The notes beneath the pieces are model-generated. The model worked only from the letters and a program-made list of their open reading frames with translations. It searched no databases and was not told where the DNA came from. This document shows positions 17,416-26,837 of a stretch of DNA of 61,917 bases, one piece after another. The stretch lies in contig CATLBH010000008.1 in assembly GCA_949878745.1 (NCBI GenBank), positions 1-61,917 of the forward strand, given 5' to 3'. Numbering within the stretch: the first letter of the stretch is position 1; every line of letters begins with the position of its first letter. The DNA comes from an uncultured Ruminiclostridium sp. (lineage in GTDB: Bacteria > Bacillota > Clostridia > Oscillospirales > Ruminococcaceae). The translations under genes and the position numbers were made by a program.

Positions 17416-19596
17416 TTACGCGTTTGCCGCTTCCTTAATCGCCGCCGTAGTCCTCTGCGCCATTACAAGCCTGTAATAAACGCCCTTTCTGCCCATAAGC
17501 TCCGTATGGGTTCCCACCTCGGCGACCTTCCCCTTATCCAGCACGATAAGTCTGTCCGCGCTGCTCAAAGTGGAAAGCCTATGAGCGATGGCGATGGTGG
17601 TTCTGCCCTTGATAAGCCTGTTAAGCGCCGTCTGTATCTGCTTTTCCGTCTGCGTGTCAAGACTGGCCGTGGCCTCGTCAAGAATAAGTATTTTGGGATC
17701 GCGCAGAATCGCTCTGGCTATAGCCACCCTCTGCCGCTCTCCTCCCGAAAGACTGTATCCCTTTTCACCCACATAGGTGTTGTACCCGTCGGGAAGCCTT
17801 GTGACGAAATCGTGAGCGTCCGCAATCTTCGCTGCCTTAACCACTTCCTCGAAGGTAGCGTCGGGCTTGGCGTAGGCTATGTTCTCGAAAACGGTTCCGT
17901 TAAACAAAAACGTTTCCTGAAGCACCACGCCCAGCTTTTGGTGCAGGCTCTCCGCCTTGATATTCCTGAGATCCACCCCGTCGATTTTCACCGAGCCGCT
18001 TGTTGGATCGTAAAGCCGCATTATAAGGTTTATCATGGTGGACTTGCCCACTCCCGAGTGTCCCACTATGCCTATCATCTCCCCCTGCTTTATGTCGCAG
18101 GATATGTTTTTGAGAACGGGATTATAGGCGGTGTATCCGAAGGAGACGTTCTCGAAGCTGATATCTCCCTTTATCTCCATTTCCGCCGCGTTTTCCCCGT
18201 CGTCAAGGTCAATGGGCTCGTCAATTATCTCGAATATCTTTCCGGCGGACACCATTGCCTGTGAAAGGGCGCGGGGAAGCTGCATAAGCCATTCCATAGG
18301 GCCGTACAGCATTGAGGCGTAGCCCGTGAACTGAACGAACTCGCCCAGAGTGATCCTGAAATCCAGCACCATTGACGCGCCGAAGTAGAGCATCAGCATT
18401 TCCCCCGCCGCCAGAATGTACCTTAAAATAGGGTACAAAAGGTACCAGGTGCACTCCGCCTTGCTGTACGCCGAGGCCACCTGCCCCGAAATATCGGCGT
18501 AGCGCTCCGTCTCTCTGTCCTCGCTGCCGTAGCTTTTTACCACCCTTTGCCCCGAAATGATGTCGTTAAGATATTTTGACGAGTTGCAAACCTTTCTCCA
18601 CCATCTCCCGTAAAGTCCGTTTATCTTCCTCATTATTTTTTGAGCAAGAATCGCCGCAACGGGCATGGGCACCAACACCAGCAGCGCCAGCCGCCAGTTT
18701 ACGGAAATGGCTATCACCGAAATGGTGATCAGCGCCACCACGTTGAGTATCATCGCCTTTCCCTGTCCCGTGAGGAAGTTTTTCAGGGCGTTGGCGTCGT
18801 CGCTCACCCTTCTTATAATGTCTCCCGAGGTTCTTCTGGCGAAGGAACGCATGGAAATCATCTGTATTTTGTCAAAAAGCTCCTTGCGCAAATCTCTTAT
18901 GAAATTTACCGAAAGTCTCACGTCGATCTTCCAGCGGAACCCGTCCACAAGGGAGATCAAAACCGACAGCCCGATAATGACGGCGGCGATGGTGAAAAAC
19001 AGCTCCATGTTCGGCGTATCGCCCTTGTTTACCTCGTCCACTACGATTCGGTACAGCGACGGGGACACTATGCTGGCCGCGTAGGAAACTATTGACATTA
19101 TAACGCTGGCGAAGAAGTACTTTTTATAGCTCATAAGCCTGCTCACAAGCCGCCTTGCCACCCCCGCCCGCTTGATACAGAAGGGACACTCCGCCCCCTC
19201 CGACCGCAGCTTTATGCCGCATTTGGGGCAGTTGGCCTCGGGAGCGTCGCTCTTTTCCGAAAACACCCCCGTCTTTGCGTAGTAATCCAAAATGCTGGCC
19301 AGCTCCGCGAACCGCACAAAATGCGTCTGTGTGAAGCAGCAGAATATCTGCCACTTACTGTTCTCTCTGAGCCGTCCCCTTATCATGGAACAGCCCGACT
19401 GACGGAACACCTCGAAGCTGTAATACTTCTTTATCTCAAAGGCGTTTTCGAGTCCGTCCTCCCCGTAAATGTAAATTTTCTCCCTGTCCGCGCAGAGGTG
19501 TCCTTTGGTCAGCTCCCCTTTTTCCGTCAGGTCAAAGGGTAAACTGAAGATTATATCCTCCGAACAGCCCTTGGGAATAGATATTTTTAAATTCAT
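17416..19596 (-). CDS. ABC exporter half-transporter with N-terminal zinc ribbon (second of pair)
   Basis: The protein has 726 residues. Residues 1-115 are an unidentified soluble domain, 123-140 a four-Cys zinc ribbon (CPKC...CPFC), about 155-440 a six-helix ABC exporter membrane domain, and 475-726 the ATPase: Walker A GHSGVGKST (512-520), Q-loop, LSGGE (616-620), Walker B ILILDE (636-641) and an H-loop in IAHRLST. All catalytic motifs are intact. A GAGG site lies 11 nt before the ATG. With the related transporter at 20189-22465 and the DUF1854 gene between them, it probably forms a heterodimeric exporter. The substrate is unknown. Confidence 0.9.
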   Translation of the reverse strand: MNLKISIPKGCSEDIIFSLPFDLTEKGELTKGHLCADREKIYIYGEDGLENAFEIKKYYSFEVFRQSGCSMIRGRLRENSKWQIFCCFTQTHFVRFAELASILDYYAKTGVFSEKSDAPEANCPKCGIKLRSEGAECPFCIKRAGVARRLVSRLMSYKKYFFASVIMSIVSYAASIVSPSLYRIVVDEVNKGDTPNMELFFTIAAVIIGLSVLISLVDGFRWKIDVRLSVNFIRDLRKELFDKIQMISMRSFARRTSGDIIRRVSDDANALKNFLTGQGKAMILNVVALITISVIAISVNWRLALLVLVPMPVAAILAQKIMRKINGLYGRWWRKVCNSSKYLNDIISGQRVVKSYGSEDRETERYADISGQVASAYSKAECTWYLLYPILRYILAAGEMLMLYFGASMVLDFRITLGEFVQFTGYASMLYGPMEWLMQLPRALSQAMVSAGKIFEIIDEPIDLDDGENAAEMEIKGDISFENVSFGYTAYNPVLKNISCDIKQGEMIGIVGHSGVGKSTMINLIMRLYDPTSGSVKIDGVDLRNIKAESLHQKLGVVLQETFLFNGTVFENIAYAKPDATFEEVVKAAKIADAHDFVTRLPDGYNTYVGEKGYSLSGGERQRVAIARAILRDPKILILDEATASLDTQTEKQIQTALNRLIKGRTTIAIAHRLSTLSSADRLIVLDKGKVAEVGTHTELMGRKGVYYRLVMAQRTTAAIKEAANA

Positions 19597-19619
19597 ATGT
19601 TATGTTACCTCAATTTTTG

Positions 19620-20153
19620 TTATACAAACAGCTCCAGCTTTCTGTAGCTTTTCCTGTCGATTTTGTCCAGATCGGGTATCTGATACTTGTTGCCGTCCGA
19701 ATCGGTAACAGTGAGAATTCCGCTGTTGTTTATGCGGAAATTCGTCCACCAGTCGTTGACGGCGATTTTCTTGTGACCCGCGGTGGTCTCCGCGTCCACA
19801 AAAAGATAACCCATTCTGTTGTCCCTTATGGAATAAATTTTCGTTATAAGAGGGATATAATACCGGAAATTGAGATATTCCGTGCAAAGCTGTCTCTGCT
19901 CCCCGCTCATTTCCTTTAAATCCTTTATAACCCCTATTTCTATCCATTCCTCCTCGTTGTTTCGAAACGCCACGCTTATGTAGGTATCGAGACAATAAAA
20001 GGGCTGTAATCTCGTAAGGCTTATTTCCTCGTAATTGTCCCCTTTATACTCAAGATAAAGATATCCGCTGTCCCTTCTGGTGAATTTCAGCTCCTTAACG
20101 TCCAAAATCCTGAGGGTATCTATCGAGAAATCGTCAATTTTATATTCGTTCAT
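19620..20153 (-). CDS. DUF1854 protein between two ABC exporters
   Basis: The protein has 177 residues. The DUF1854 pattern is visible from about residue 20: RDSGYLYLEYKGDNYEE, an EIGVIKDLKEM block, a Tyr-rich helix ending FRYYIPLITKIYSI, a GYLFVDAETTAGHKK strand pair, and ILTVTDSDGNKYQIPDLDKI near the end. From memory, DUF1854 genes often sit beside ABC exporters, including some near cyanophycin genes; no cyanophycin gene is here. It is 35 bp after the first and 23 bp before the second transporter gene, which implies a shared complex or pathway. AAAGGA precedes the ATG. Function unknown. Confidence 0.8.
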   Translation of the reverse strand: MNEYKIDDFSIDTLRILDVKELKFTRRDSGYLYLEYKGDNYEEISLTRLQPFYCLDTYISVAFRNNEEEWIEIGVIKDLKEMSGEQRQLCTEYLNFRYYIPLITKIYSIRDNRMGYLFVDAETTAGHKKIAVNDWWTNFRINNSGILTVTDSDGNKYQIPDLDKIDRKSYRKLELFV

Positions 20154-20188
20154 TATTTACCGTTCCTTTCAGTCCGTTTCGGTTCAAA

Positions 20189-22465
20189 TCAGTCCATGGA
20201 AATGGTTTTAAGCGCCTCCGCCTGTAAGCGGTAAAGCTCAAAATACTTACCCTTAAGGCGTATCAGCTCGTCATGGGTTCCCCTTTCCTTAACCTCCCCG
20301 TTTTCGATAACGCAGAGAGTGTCCGCTTCGCGGAGGGTGGAAAGCCTGTGGGCTATGGCTATTACCGTTCTGCCTTTTTTAAGGTTGTCTATGGCGTTTT
20401 GAATCTTTCTTTCGGTGCGGGTGTCCATAGAAGCCGTGGCCTCGTCAAGAATAAGTATGTTGGGCTTCTGGATAAGGGCGCGGGCTATGGAAATACGCTG
20501 TCTTTCACCGCCCGACAGGTCGGCGCCGCCGCTTCCTATGGTGGTGTCATAGCCTTCGGGAAGCTTAAGTATAAAGTCGTGGGCGTTGGCGTTCTTTGCC
20601 GCTTCAACGACCTCCTCCATTGTGGCGTCGGGTCTGGCGTAGCGTATGTTGTCCGCCACCGTGCCCATAAAAATATAGGTTTCCTGGGACACTATGCCTA
20701 TGCTTTTTCTTAAATCCGCGAAGGCTATATCCCTTACGTTTACCCCGTCTATGATAATATTTCCGTTGGTGGGGTCGAAAAGTCTCGAAATAAGGTTGAT
20801 TATGGTGGACTTACCCGCTCCCGTCTTGCCCACAATACCGTAAAACTGACCCGCCTTTATATCCAAGCTTATGTCTTTCAGCACCGGCACGCCCGCCTCG
20901 TACTCGAAGCTGACGTTTTTAAGGGAAATATCTCCCTTTAAGCCCTCCTCGCCGATTTTCGCGGGATTCTGAGGGGGCTTTACGGTGGGAACGCTGTCTA
21001 TTATCTCAAAAATACGTGAGGCCGCGTCAAGACAGCGGGAAACGTCGTCCCCCGCCCATATAAGAAAATATATGGGATCCGCCATCATTCCGAAATAACC
21101 GGTGAGAAGCATAAGCTCTCCCAGACCGATTTGTCCCGTAACCACAAGATAATATCCGAAAACGGTAAGCATTGCCCCGCCTATGGTGAACACCGCGTTC
21201 TGCATAAACTCAAAGCTTGAGCCTCTCATACGGGCGGCAAATTCCGCCTGACGCACGGTGTTTACGTTTTTCCCGAATCTTTCCTTTTCCTGTTCCTCGC
21301 GGGCGAAGGCCTTTATAACGCGGTGTCCGTTTACCGAGTCGTTAAGGTTAGAGTTCATTTTGCGGTTGGACAGGTTGATTCCTCTCCAAAGCCTGCGCTG
21401 TCCCTTGATAAAGAACATCTCGCTGAATATTATGAAAACGGTCATTGCCAAAACAAATATTGCCAGCACAGGCGAGATGAGAAACATAAGCAAAAGCATT
21501 GAAACCACCTTGACAACGCAGGTTACAAAGCTCGGCATTATGTTGGCGAAAATCTCGCTCACCTCTCCCGCGTCGCGGTCGACTCTGGTCATAAGAGAGC
21601 CGGTCTGCTTGGAGGTAAAGAATGGCAGCGAAAGCCTTTCCATGGAAGTGAACACCTTTGTTCTGAGCTTGTGCATTACCTTACAGTTCGCCTTGGTAAA
21701 CACAACGCCGTACACCAGCTGAAACACCTCGGAAATAAGCCTGAAGCCCGCCATCATAAGAATGGCGAACAAAACGTTTCCGAAAAACTCTCCCGCCGCG
21801 TCCAACACCTTGTCGTACAAAAACGCGGTTCCGAAGTAAGGGGAAACCACACCCAGCAGCGCCGAGAGCACCATCAGCATAAAAATTACGATAACCTGCG
21901 CCTTATACTCCACGAAAAGCCCCAGAAGCCTTTTTAAAATTGAAGAACGCTTGACGCAGTAGGGGCAGAATTTCCTGTTGGGGTCGGGATATTTCTGTCC
22001 GCACTTGGGGCAGTAGGGGCTGTTTTCCGCCAAAGGGGTATCGTCTATTTCCTCTTTTTTCACCGTCATATTATAGCGGCGGCTGAACTGCTCGGTTTTC
22101 TCGGAAAAGCCGGAGGAAAAGCGGCTGATACAAACCTTCTCCTCCTTTTCCCCCTCACCGAATTTTCCCATAAGGCGGCAGGTATGGCGGTAACGATCCA
22201 CATACAGCTCCTTAAGCTCGGTCATTTTGTATTCCTTATACTCCTTGAACTCGAACTCGCTTCGGTAATTCTTCTTTTCGCGAACCATTCTGTCATAGCC
22301 GCTGACCGAATAGAGGGCTTCGCTGTCGAAAACCAGATATGTATCGTAATACATTCCCTCGTTGTTCATATCGCACTTCAGGCAGTACAGAAGCTTTTCG
22401 GTGTCAACGCCCCTGACACTGAGCGCTTCTCCCACGCCCTCCGTCAATGTGTCGAAATACTTCAT
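20189..22465 (-). CDS. ABC exporter half-transporter with N-terminal zinc ribbon (first of pair)
   Basis: A 758-residue paralogue of the 17416-19596 product. Residues 1-145 are a soluble domain, 152-170 a zinc ribbon (CPKCGQ...FCPYC), 185-475 six membrane helices, and 510-758 the ATPase: Walker A GKTGAGKST (546-554), LSGGE, ILILDEAT, IAHRLST. Both halves of the pair keep the catalytic residues, so both ATP sites should work. AGGAGG lies 11 nt before the ATG. This is the first gene of the row; I see no clear sigma-A promoter before it. Confidence 0.9.
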   Translation of the reverse strand: MKYFDTLTEGVGEALSVRGVDTEKLLYCLKCDMNNEGMYYDTYLVFDSEALYSVSGYDRMVREKKNYRSEFEFKEYKEYKMTELKELYVDRYRHTCRLMGKFGEGEKEEKVCISRFSSGFSEKTEQFSRRYNMTVKKEEIDDTPLAENSPYCPKCGQKYPDPNRKFCPYCVKRSSILKRLLGLFVEYKAQVIVIFMLMVLSALLGVVSPYFGTAFLYDKVLDAAGEFFGNVLFAILMMAGFRLISEVFQLVYGVVFTKANCKVMHKLRTKVFTSMERLSLPFFTSKQTGSLMTRVDRDAGEVSEIFANIMPSFVTCVVKVVSMLLLMFLISPVLAIFVLAMTVFIIFSEMFFIKGQRRLWRGINLSNRKMNSNLNDSVNGHRVIKAFAREEQEKERFGKNVNTVRQAEFAARMRGSSFEFMQNAVFTIGGAMLTVFGYYLVVTGQIGLGELMLLTGYFGMMADPIYFLIWAGDDVSRCLDAASRIFEIIDSVPTVKPPQNPAKIGEEGLKGDISLKNVSFEYEAGVPVLKDISLDIKAGQFYGIVGKTGAGKSTIINLISRLFDPTNGNIIIDGVNVRDIAFADLRKSIGIVSQETYIFMGTVADNIRYARPDATMEEVVEAAKNANAHDFILKLPEGYDTTIGSGGADLSGGERQRISIARALIQKPNILILDEATASMDTRTERKIQNAIDNLKKGRTVIAIAHRLSTLREADTLCVIENGEVKERGTHDELIRLKGKYFELYRLQAEALKTISMD

Positions 22466-22573
22466 TATTTATAATTTCCTCCTGTTTTGGGAGCACTGCC
22501 TCGGTTTTCGGCGACAGGCTTTTTTCTTAACACAGCGCCGTTTTGTCCCCACCGGTTCAGTCTCCCGAACATA

Positions 22574-22602
22574 CAAAAAGCACAGCCGCAAAAACTGCGG
22601 CT
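22574..22602 (-). terminator. terminator of trpS
   Basis: On the minus strand AGCCGCA pairs with TGCGGCT around a short T-loop, followed by GTGCTTTTT. It separates trpS from the ABC transporter row. Confidence 0.75.
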
Positions 22603-22652
22603 ATGCCCGAAGATTTACGCTTATTAGGCAGTACCCGATGCCCCCAAAAAAA

Positions 22653-23654
22653 TCAGAGGTCAATAAAGCCCACCTTTTTGTTCACCTTGCGCAGGGTGCG
22701 GCGCGACGCGGCGAAGGCTTTTTCGGCCCCCTCCTTCATACAGCGCTCCAGATATGCCTTATCGGCGATGATCCGTTTATATTCCTCGCGCATAGGCAAA
22801 AGCGAATCGGCAACCGCTTCTCCCACGGCCGCCTTAAAATCTCCGTAGCCTTTTCCTTCAAATTCTTTTTCGATTTCCTCAAATGTCTTTTCGGTCACGG
22901 CGCCGTAAACGGACATAAGATTCTCGATACCTTCTTTTCCCTCTCCTCTTCTTACCTCGCATCCGCTGTCGGTCACCGCGCGCCTGAATTTACGCATAAT
23001 AGTGTCACGGTCATCTAAAACGGTAACTGTGGCGTTGGGGTTTTCGTCCGACTTGGACATTTTCTTCGCGGGATCGGCCAAAGACATAATCTTCTCCACG
23101 GACTTGGTGATATAGGGTTCGGGCACGATAAAGGTTTCGCCGTAAAGATTGTTGAATCTTTCGGCAATGTTGCGGGTGAGCTCCAGATGCTGCTTCTGGT
23201 CAATTCCCACGGGCACAAGGTCGGCCTGATACAAAAGAATATCGGCCGCCATCAATACGGGGTAGGTAAACAGACCCGCGTTGATGTTTTCCGGGTGCTT
23301 CTGAGATTTGTCCTTGAACTGCGTCATACGGCTCAGCTCGCCGAACTGGGTATAACAGGACAGAATCCAGCTAAGCTGTGCGTGAGCGGGATTATGCCCC
23401 TGAACAAACACTATGGACTTGTCGGGATCTATCCCCATGGCAAGCAAAAGCGCATAGCTCTCCTTAATCTGAGCGCGGAGCTTTACGGGATCCTGTCTTA
23501 CGGTAATGGAGTGAAGGTCGACTATGCTGTAAGCGCAGTCGTACTCCTCCTGTAACCTGTGCCAGTTTCTGAGCGCCCCCAGATAGTTTCCCAAATGGGG
23601 AGTATTGGTGGGCTGAATCCCGCTGAATATGCGTTTTTTTCTTGTTTCTTCCAT
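22653..23654 (-). CDS. trpS: tryptophanyl-tRNA synthetase
   Basis: Class I synthetase charging tRNA-Trp. The 333-residue length matches bacterial TrpRS. The HIGH-like motif is PHLGNYLGAL near the N-terminus and the KMSKS loop is KKMSKSDENP; VDLHSIT, SYALLLAMGIDP and LVPVGIDQKQHLELTR are typical blocks. The start at 23654 has AAAGGA upstream; the reading frame stays open further but runs into the neighbouring aminotransferase gene. Only 98 bp separate it from that gene, too short for a T-box leader and terminator, so they may share a transcript. Confidence 0.97.
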   Translation of the reverse strand: MEETRKKRIFSGIQPTNTPHLGNYLGALRNWHRLQEEYDCAYSIVDLHSITVRQDPVKLRAQIKESYALLLAMGIDPDKSIVFVQGHNPAHAQLSWILSCYTQFGELSRMTQFKDKSQKHPENINAGLFTYPVLMAADILLYQADLVPVGIDQKQHLELTRNIAERFNNLYGETFIVPEPYITKSVEKIMSLADPAKKMSKSDENPNATVTVLDDRDTIMRKFRRAVTDSGCEVRRGEGKEGIENLMSVYGAVTEKTFEEIEKEFEGKGYGDFKAAVGEAVADSLLPMREEYKRIIADKAYLERCMKEGAEKAFAASRRTLRKVNKKVGFIDL

Positions 23655-23752
23655 TGTGTCTGTCCTTTTCGATTTATTGAACGACGGCGGTAACGGCACC
23701 GTCGGGTTACGCTGAATTTTACATAGTTTTCCTCTTAAAAAATAATTTGACG

Positions 23753-24934
23753 TTAATACATTGTCCTCGCAACCTTCGCCAGTATTTCCACGCCTTTTTC
23801 TATCTGTTCGTCGGTGGGGGTGGAGTAATTTAAACGGAAGCTGTAGGAGATGTCCTTTTCGTTCATCAAAAAGGCGTTTCCGGGAACGACCGCCACCTTT
23901 TCCGCCACCGCCGCCCTGCAAAAGGCGTTCATATCGCCCTTGGGCAGTGTGCCCCAAAGGAAAAGGCCGCCTTCGGGCTCGGTAAAGCTTATGGACATGG
24001 GCATACTGAACTTTAAGCTGTTCAGCATAAGGCCGCACTTGTTTTTGTATATATCGCGAAGTCTTTCCAGATGCGCCTCGAAGTCCGTTTCCGTAACGAA
24101 GCGGTAAGCCACCATCTGCGCCCAGATATTGGCGTGAACGGTGGAGGTCTGTAAGGCCACGGTGGCCTTTGCGATAACGTTTTTTTCGGCTATCATATAG
24201 CCTACTCTTAAGCCGGGGGACAGTACCTTTGAAAAACTTCCCGCGTAAATAACGTGTCCCCTTGTGTCCATGGACTTTATATTGGGTACATCCACTCCTA
24301 AGAAGCGCAGCTCGCCGTATGGATTATCCTCGACTATAAGCACGTTATATTTGTACGCAAGCTCTAAAATAGCCTTTCGGCGCTCCAAAGAGGTGGTCAC
24401 TCCCGTAGGATTCTGAAAATTCGGTATAACGTAAATAAAAGCGGTGCGGGGATTGTCCTTAAGGGCTTTTTCAAGCTTTTCGGGGATCATTCCGTCGTTG
24501 TCGGTCTCTACCCCCACCAATCTGGCGTTATAAGAGCGAAAAGCGTTGAGAGAGCCTATAAATGAGTGATTCTCGCAGATTATGGCTTCGCCCTCGTTGC
24601 AGAAAATTTTTGCGCAGGTTTCGATAGCCTGCTGAGCGCCGCAGGTGATTATTAGATCCTCTGCATTCCTTCTGAAATTGCCTTTTGTTTCCATGTCGTC
24701 CTTGAGCCATTCACGAAGCTTTGGATAACCTTCGGTAATGGAGTATTGCAGTGCGGCTATGGGCTCTTCGGTCAGTATCTCGTCGCTTATGCGGCGTATC
24801 TCTTCCACAGGAAAGGCTTCGGGCGCCGGATTTCCCGCCGCAAAGCTGATCACGTTGGGATCGGCGGTGGATTTAAGTATCTCCCTTATGGCTGAGGGCT
24901 GAACACCCGCTATTCGGTATGAAAAAGCGTTCAT
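23753..24934 (-). CDS. PLP-dependent fold-type I aminotransferase (2-aminoadipate/MocR-type)
   Basis: The 393-residue enzyme has ISFAAGNPAPEAFP at the N-terminus, CGAQQAIE, the PNFQNPTG block, VEDNPYGELRF, and the PLP lysine in AGSFSKVLSPGLRVGY, then the C-terminal arginine in FRLNYS. This is the aminotransferase subgroup that includes 2-aminoadipate and some aromatic transaminases and the C-terminal half of MocR regulators; no HTH domain is attached. The substrate cannot be assigned from sequence. It has its own promoter and precedes trpS on the same strand. Confidence 0.88.
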   Translation of the reverse strand: MNAFSYRIAGVQPSAIREILKSTADPNVISFAAGNPAPEAFPVEEIRRISDEILTEEPIAALQYSITEGYPKLREWLKDDMETKGNFRRNAEDLIITCGAQQAIETCAKIFCNEGEAIICENHSFIGSLNAFRSYNARLVGVETDNDGMIPEKLEKALKDNPRTAFIYVIPNFQNPTGVTTSLERRKAILELAYKYNVLIVEDNPYGELRFLGVDVPNIKSMDTRGHVIYAGSFSKVLSPGLRVGYMIAEKNVIAKATVALQTSTVHANIWAQMVAYRFVTETDFEAHLERLRDIYKNKCGLMLNSLKFSMPMSISFTEPEGGLFLWGTLPKGDMNAFCRAAVAEKVAVVPGNAFLMNEKDISYSFRLNYSTPTDEQIEKGVEILAKVARTMY

Positions 24935-24973
24935 TTTTTGGCTCCTTTCCTTGTGTGAAAATCAAACACATTT

Positions 24974-25002
24974 ATAATAGCACAAAACGGTTGGAAATGC
25001 AA
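24974..25002 (-). promoter_or_regulatory. sigma-A promoter of the aminotransferase gene
   Basis: On the minus strand TTGCAT, 17 bp, TATTAT, about 40 bp before the ATG at 24934. Confidence 0.7.
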
Positions 25003-25038
25003 GGGGGTAAATGAATTTTATAAATAAAATATTGGTGC

Positions 25039-25073
25039 AAAAAGCTCCGAGGGCATTGCCGACGGAGCTTTTA
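25039..25073 (-). terminator. terminator of the ribosomal protein operon
   Basis: AAGCTCCG pairs with CGGAGCTT, followed on the minus strand by TTTTT, 24 bp past the rplA stop. It ends the operon before any rplJ/rplL genes. Confidence 0.85.
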
Positions 25074-25096
25074 TTCAATATTAAATTTTAAATAAA

Positions 25097-25789
25097 TTAC
25101 GCGCCGTACTTAACGGTACTTACCTTTACGCCGGGACCCATGGTGGAAGAAACGGTGCAGGACTTGATATAAGTACCCTTGGCGGCGGCGGGCTTAGCCT
25201 TTACCACCGCGGTCATAAGAGCGTCTAAGTTCTGTTCAAGCTTCTCGCTTCCGAAAGAAGCTTTTCCGATGGGGCAGTGAATGATGTTGGCCTTGTCGAG
25301 ACGGTACTCGATTTTACCGGCCTTAGCTTCCTGAATAGCCTTGGCTACGTCGGGGGTAACGGTGCCCGCTTTGGGGTTGGGCATCAGTCCGCGGGGACCG
25401 AGAACCTTACCGAGACGGCCCACAACGCCCATCATATCGGGAGTGGCGATAACCACGTCAAAGTCCATCCAGCCGTCCTGAATCTTCTTTACGGTGTCGT
25501 CGTCGGCTACGTAATCCGCGCCGGCCTCTTCCGCCTCCTTAATCTTGTCGCCCTTGGCGAAAACGAGGGCTCTTACGGTTTTACCGGTTCCGTTGGGGAG
25601 CACTACCGCGCCTCTTACCTGCTGATCGGCGTGACGGGAGTCAACGCCCAGTCTGATATGAATTTCAACGGTTTCATCAAACTTCGCCTTGGCGGTCTGA
25701 CAAACAAGGCCGAGAGCCTCGTTGGCTTCGTAATACTTTGTGGATTCAACAAGCTTTGCGCTTTCGATATATTTTTTACCGTGTTTCAT
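25097..25789 (-). CDS. rplA: 50S ribosomal protein L1
   Basis: The 230-residue length is standard. Typical blocks are [19 protein letters not shown], the central [32 protein letters not shown] stretch, and [13 protein letters not shown]1 forms the ribosomal stalk near the E site and usually represses its own operon by binding the mRNA; I did not identify that site. GGAGG precedes the ATG, 54 bp after rplK. Confidence 0.98.
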   Translation of the reverse strand: MKHGKKYIESAKLVESTKYYEANEALGLVCQTAKAKFDETVEIHIRLGVDSRHADQQVRGAVVLPNGTGKTVRALVFAKGDKIKEAEEAGADYVADDDTVKKIQDGWMDFDVVIATPDMMGVVGRLGKVLGPRGLMPNPKAGTVTPDVAKAIQEAKAGKIEYRLDKANIIHCPIGKASFGSEKLEQNLDALMTAVVKAKPAAAKGTYIKSCTVSSTMGPGVKVSTVKYGA

Positions 25790-25843
25790 TTATTATCCTC
25801 CTTGTGGTCGATCGGTCTTTTGGACCTCCCACCGTATTATTTT

Positions 25844-26269
25844 TTAGTCAACTACTTCTACGCCCATGGAACGGCAGGTTCCCGCTATCATGGACATGGC
25901 GGCTTCCAGAGAGGCGGCGTTAAGGTCTCTCATCTTGGTTTCCGCTATCTGCTGTACCTGCGCCTTGGTTATCTTGGCGACCTTGGTTTTGTTGGGCGTA
26001 CCGGACGCGGTTTCGATTCCGCATGCCTTTTTGATCAAAACCGCCGCGGGGGGCGTTTTTGTAATAAATGAAAAGCTTCTGTCAGCGTATACGGTGATAA
26101 CTACGGGAATAATAAGCCCCATATCGGCCTTTGTGCGCTCGTTGAATTCCTTGGTGAACGCGGCGATGTTTACGCCGTGCTGACCGAGCGCGGGTCCTAC
26201 GGGGGGAGCGGGGGTAGCTTTACCCGCCGCGATCTGTAATTTTATAAGTCCGACTACTTTCTGAGCCAT
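25844..26269 (-). CDS. rplK: 50S ribosomal protein L11
   Basis: The 141-residue protein has the L11 N-terminus [31 protein letters not shown], and [18 protein letters not shown] and the C-terminal [15 protein letters not shown], the RNA-binding part contacting the GTPase centre of 23S rRNA. GGAGG lies 9 nt before the ATG. Fourth gene of the rpmG-secE-nusG-rplK-rplA row. Confidence 0.98.
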   Translation of the reverse strand: MAQKVVGLIKLQIAAGKATPAPPVGPALGQHGVNIAAFTKEFNERTKADMGLIIPVVITVYADRSFSFITKTPPAAVLIKKACGIETASGTPNKTKVAKITKAQVQQIAETKMRDLNAASLEAAMSMIAGTCRSMGVEVVD

Positions 26270-26300
26270 TTTACTTTACCTCCAAAAACATAAAGAACTG

Positions 26301-26819
26301 TTAGTTGATTTTCTGAATTGATGTTAAATCAAGGGTGGTGGGCGTTTCTCTTCCGAACATGGAAACATTTACCACGGCGGTTCCCGCCGCTTCGTCTATT
26401 TCCGTCACGGTGCCCTCCAGCCCGTCAAGATTGCCCGAAACAATGGTGACCAGATCACCGACGCATACGGCGACTTCGGCGGGCTTTCTGACCACGCCCA
26501 GGTTGGCGACCTCCTCGTCGGTAAGGGGTATCGGCTTTGAACCGGGTCCGACGAAGCCCGTACAACCTCTTGTGTTGCGGCAGATATACCATGATTCATC
26601 GGTCATTATCATTTTTACATAAACGTAACTGGGATAAATCTTGCTTTCGTAGCTTTTCATTTTGCCTTCATGCTCTTCGGTAACGGTCTCTGTGGGAACC
26701 ATTACCTCTTCTATAAGATTCTGAAGGTTTCTGTTCTCGACAACCTTTTTTATGTTGTCGGCGACCTTTTTTTCATAGCCCGAAAACGTGTGCAAAATAT
26801 ACCATTTAGCTTCTGACAT
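26301..26819 (-). CDS. nusG: transcription termination/antitermination factor NusG
   Basis: The 172-residue protein has the NGN domain start WYILHTFSGYEKKVADNI, the NusG block FVGPGSKPIPLTDEEV, and a C-terminal KOW domain VGDLVTIVSGNLDGLEGTV. It binds RNA polymerase and couples to Rho or ribosomal protein S10. It sits in the usual place between secE and rplK. Confidence 0.98.
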   Translation of the reverse strand: MSEAKWYILHTFSGYEKKVADNIKKVVENRNLQNLIEEVMVPTETVTEEHEGKMKSYESKIYPSYVYVKMIMTDESWYICRNTRGCTGFVGPGSKPIPLTDEEVANLGVVRKPAEVAVCVGDLVTIVSGNLDGLEGTVTEIDEAAGTAVVNVSMFGRETPTTLDLTSIQKIN

Positions 26820-26837
26820 CGGTTATCCCCTTTTTGA

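Noticed and set aside
23655-23752. T-box leader before trpS
   Set aside because: Only 98 bp are available, and no specifier loop, T-box sequence or antiterminator pair is seen.
23655-24038. N-terminal extension of trpS
   Set aside because: It would overlap the aminotransferase gene by almost 300 bp; the internal ATG at 23654 has a ribosome site and gives the normal TrpRS N-terminus.
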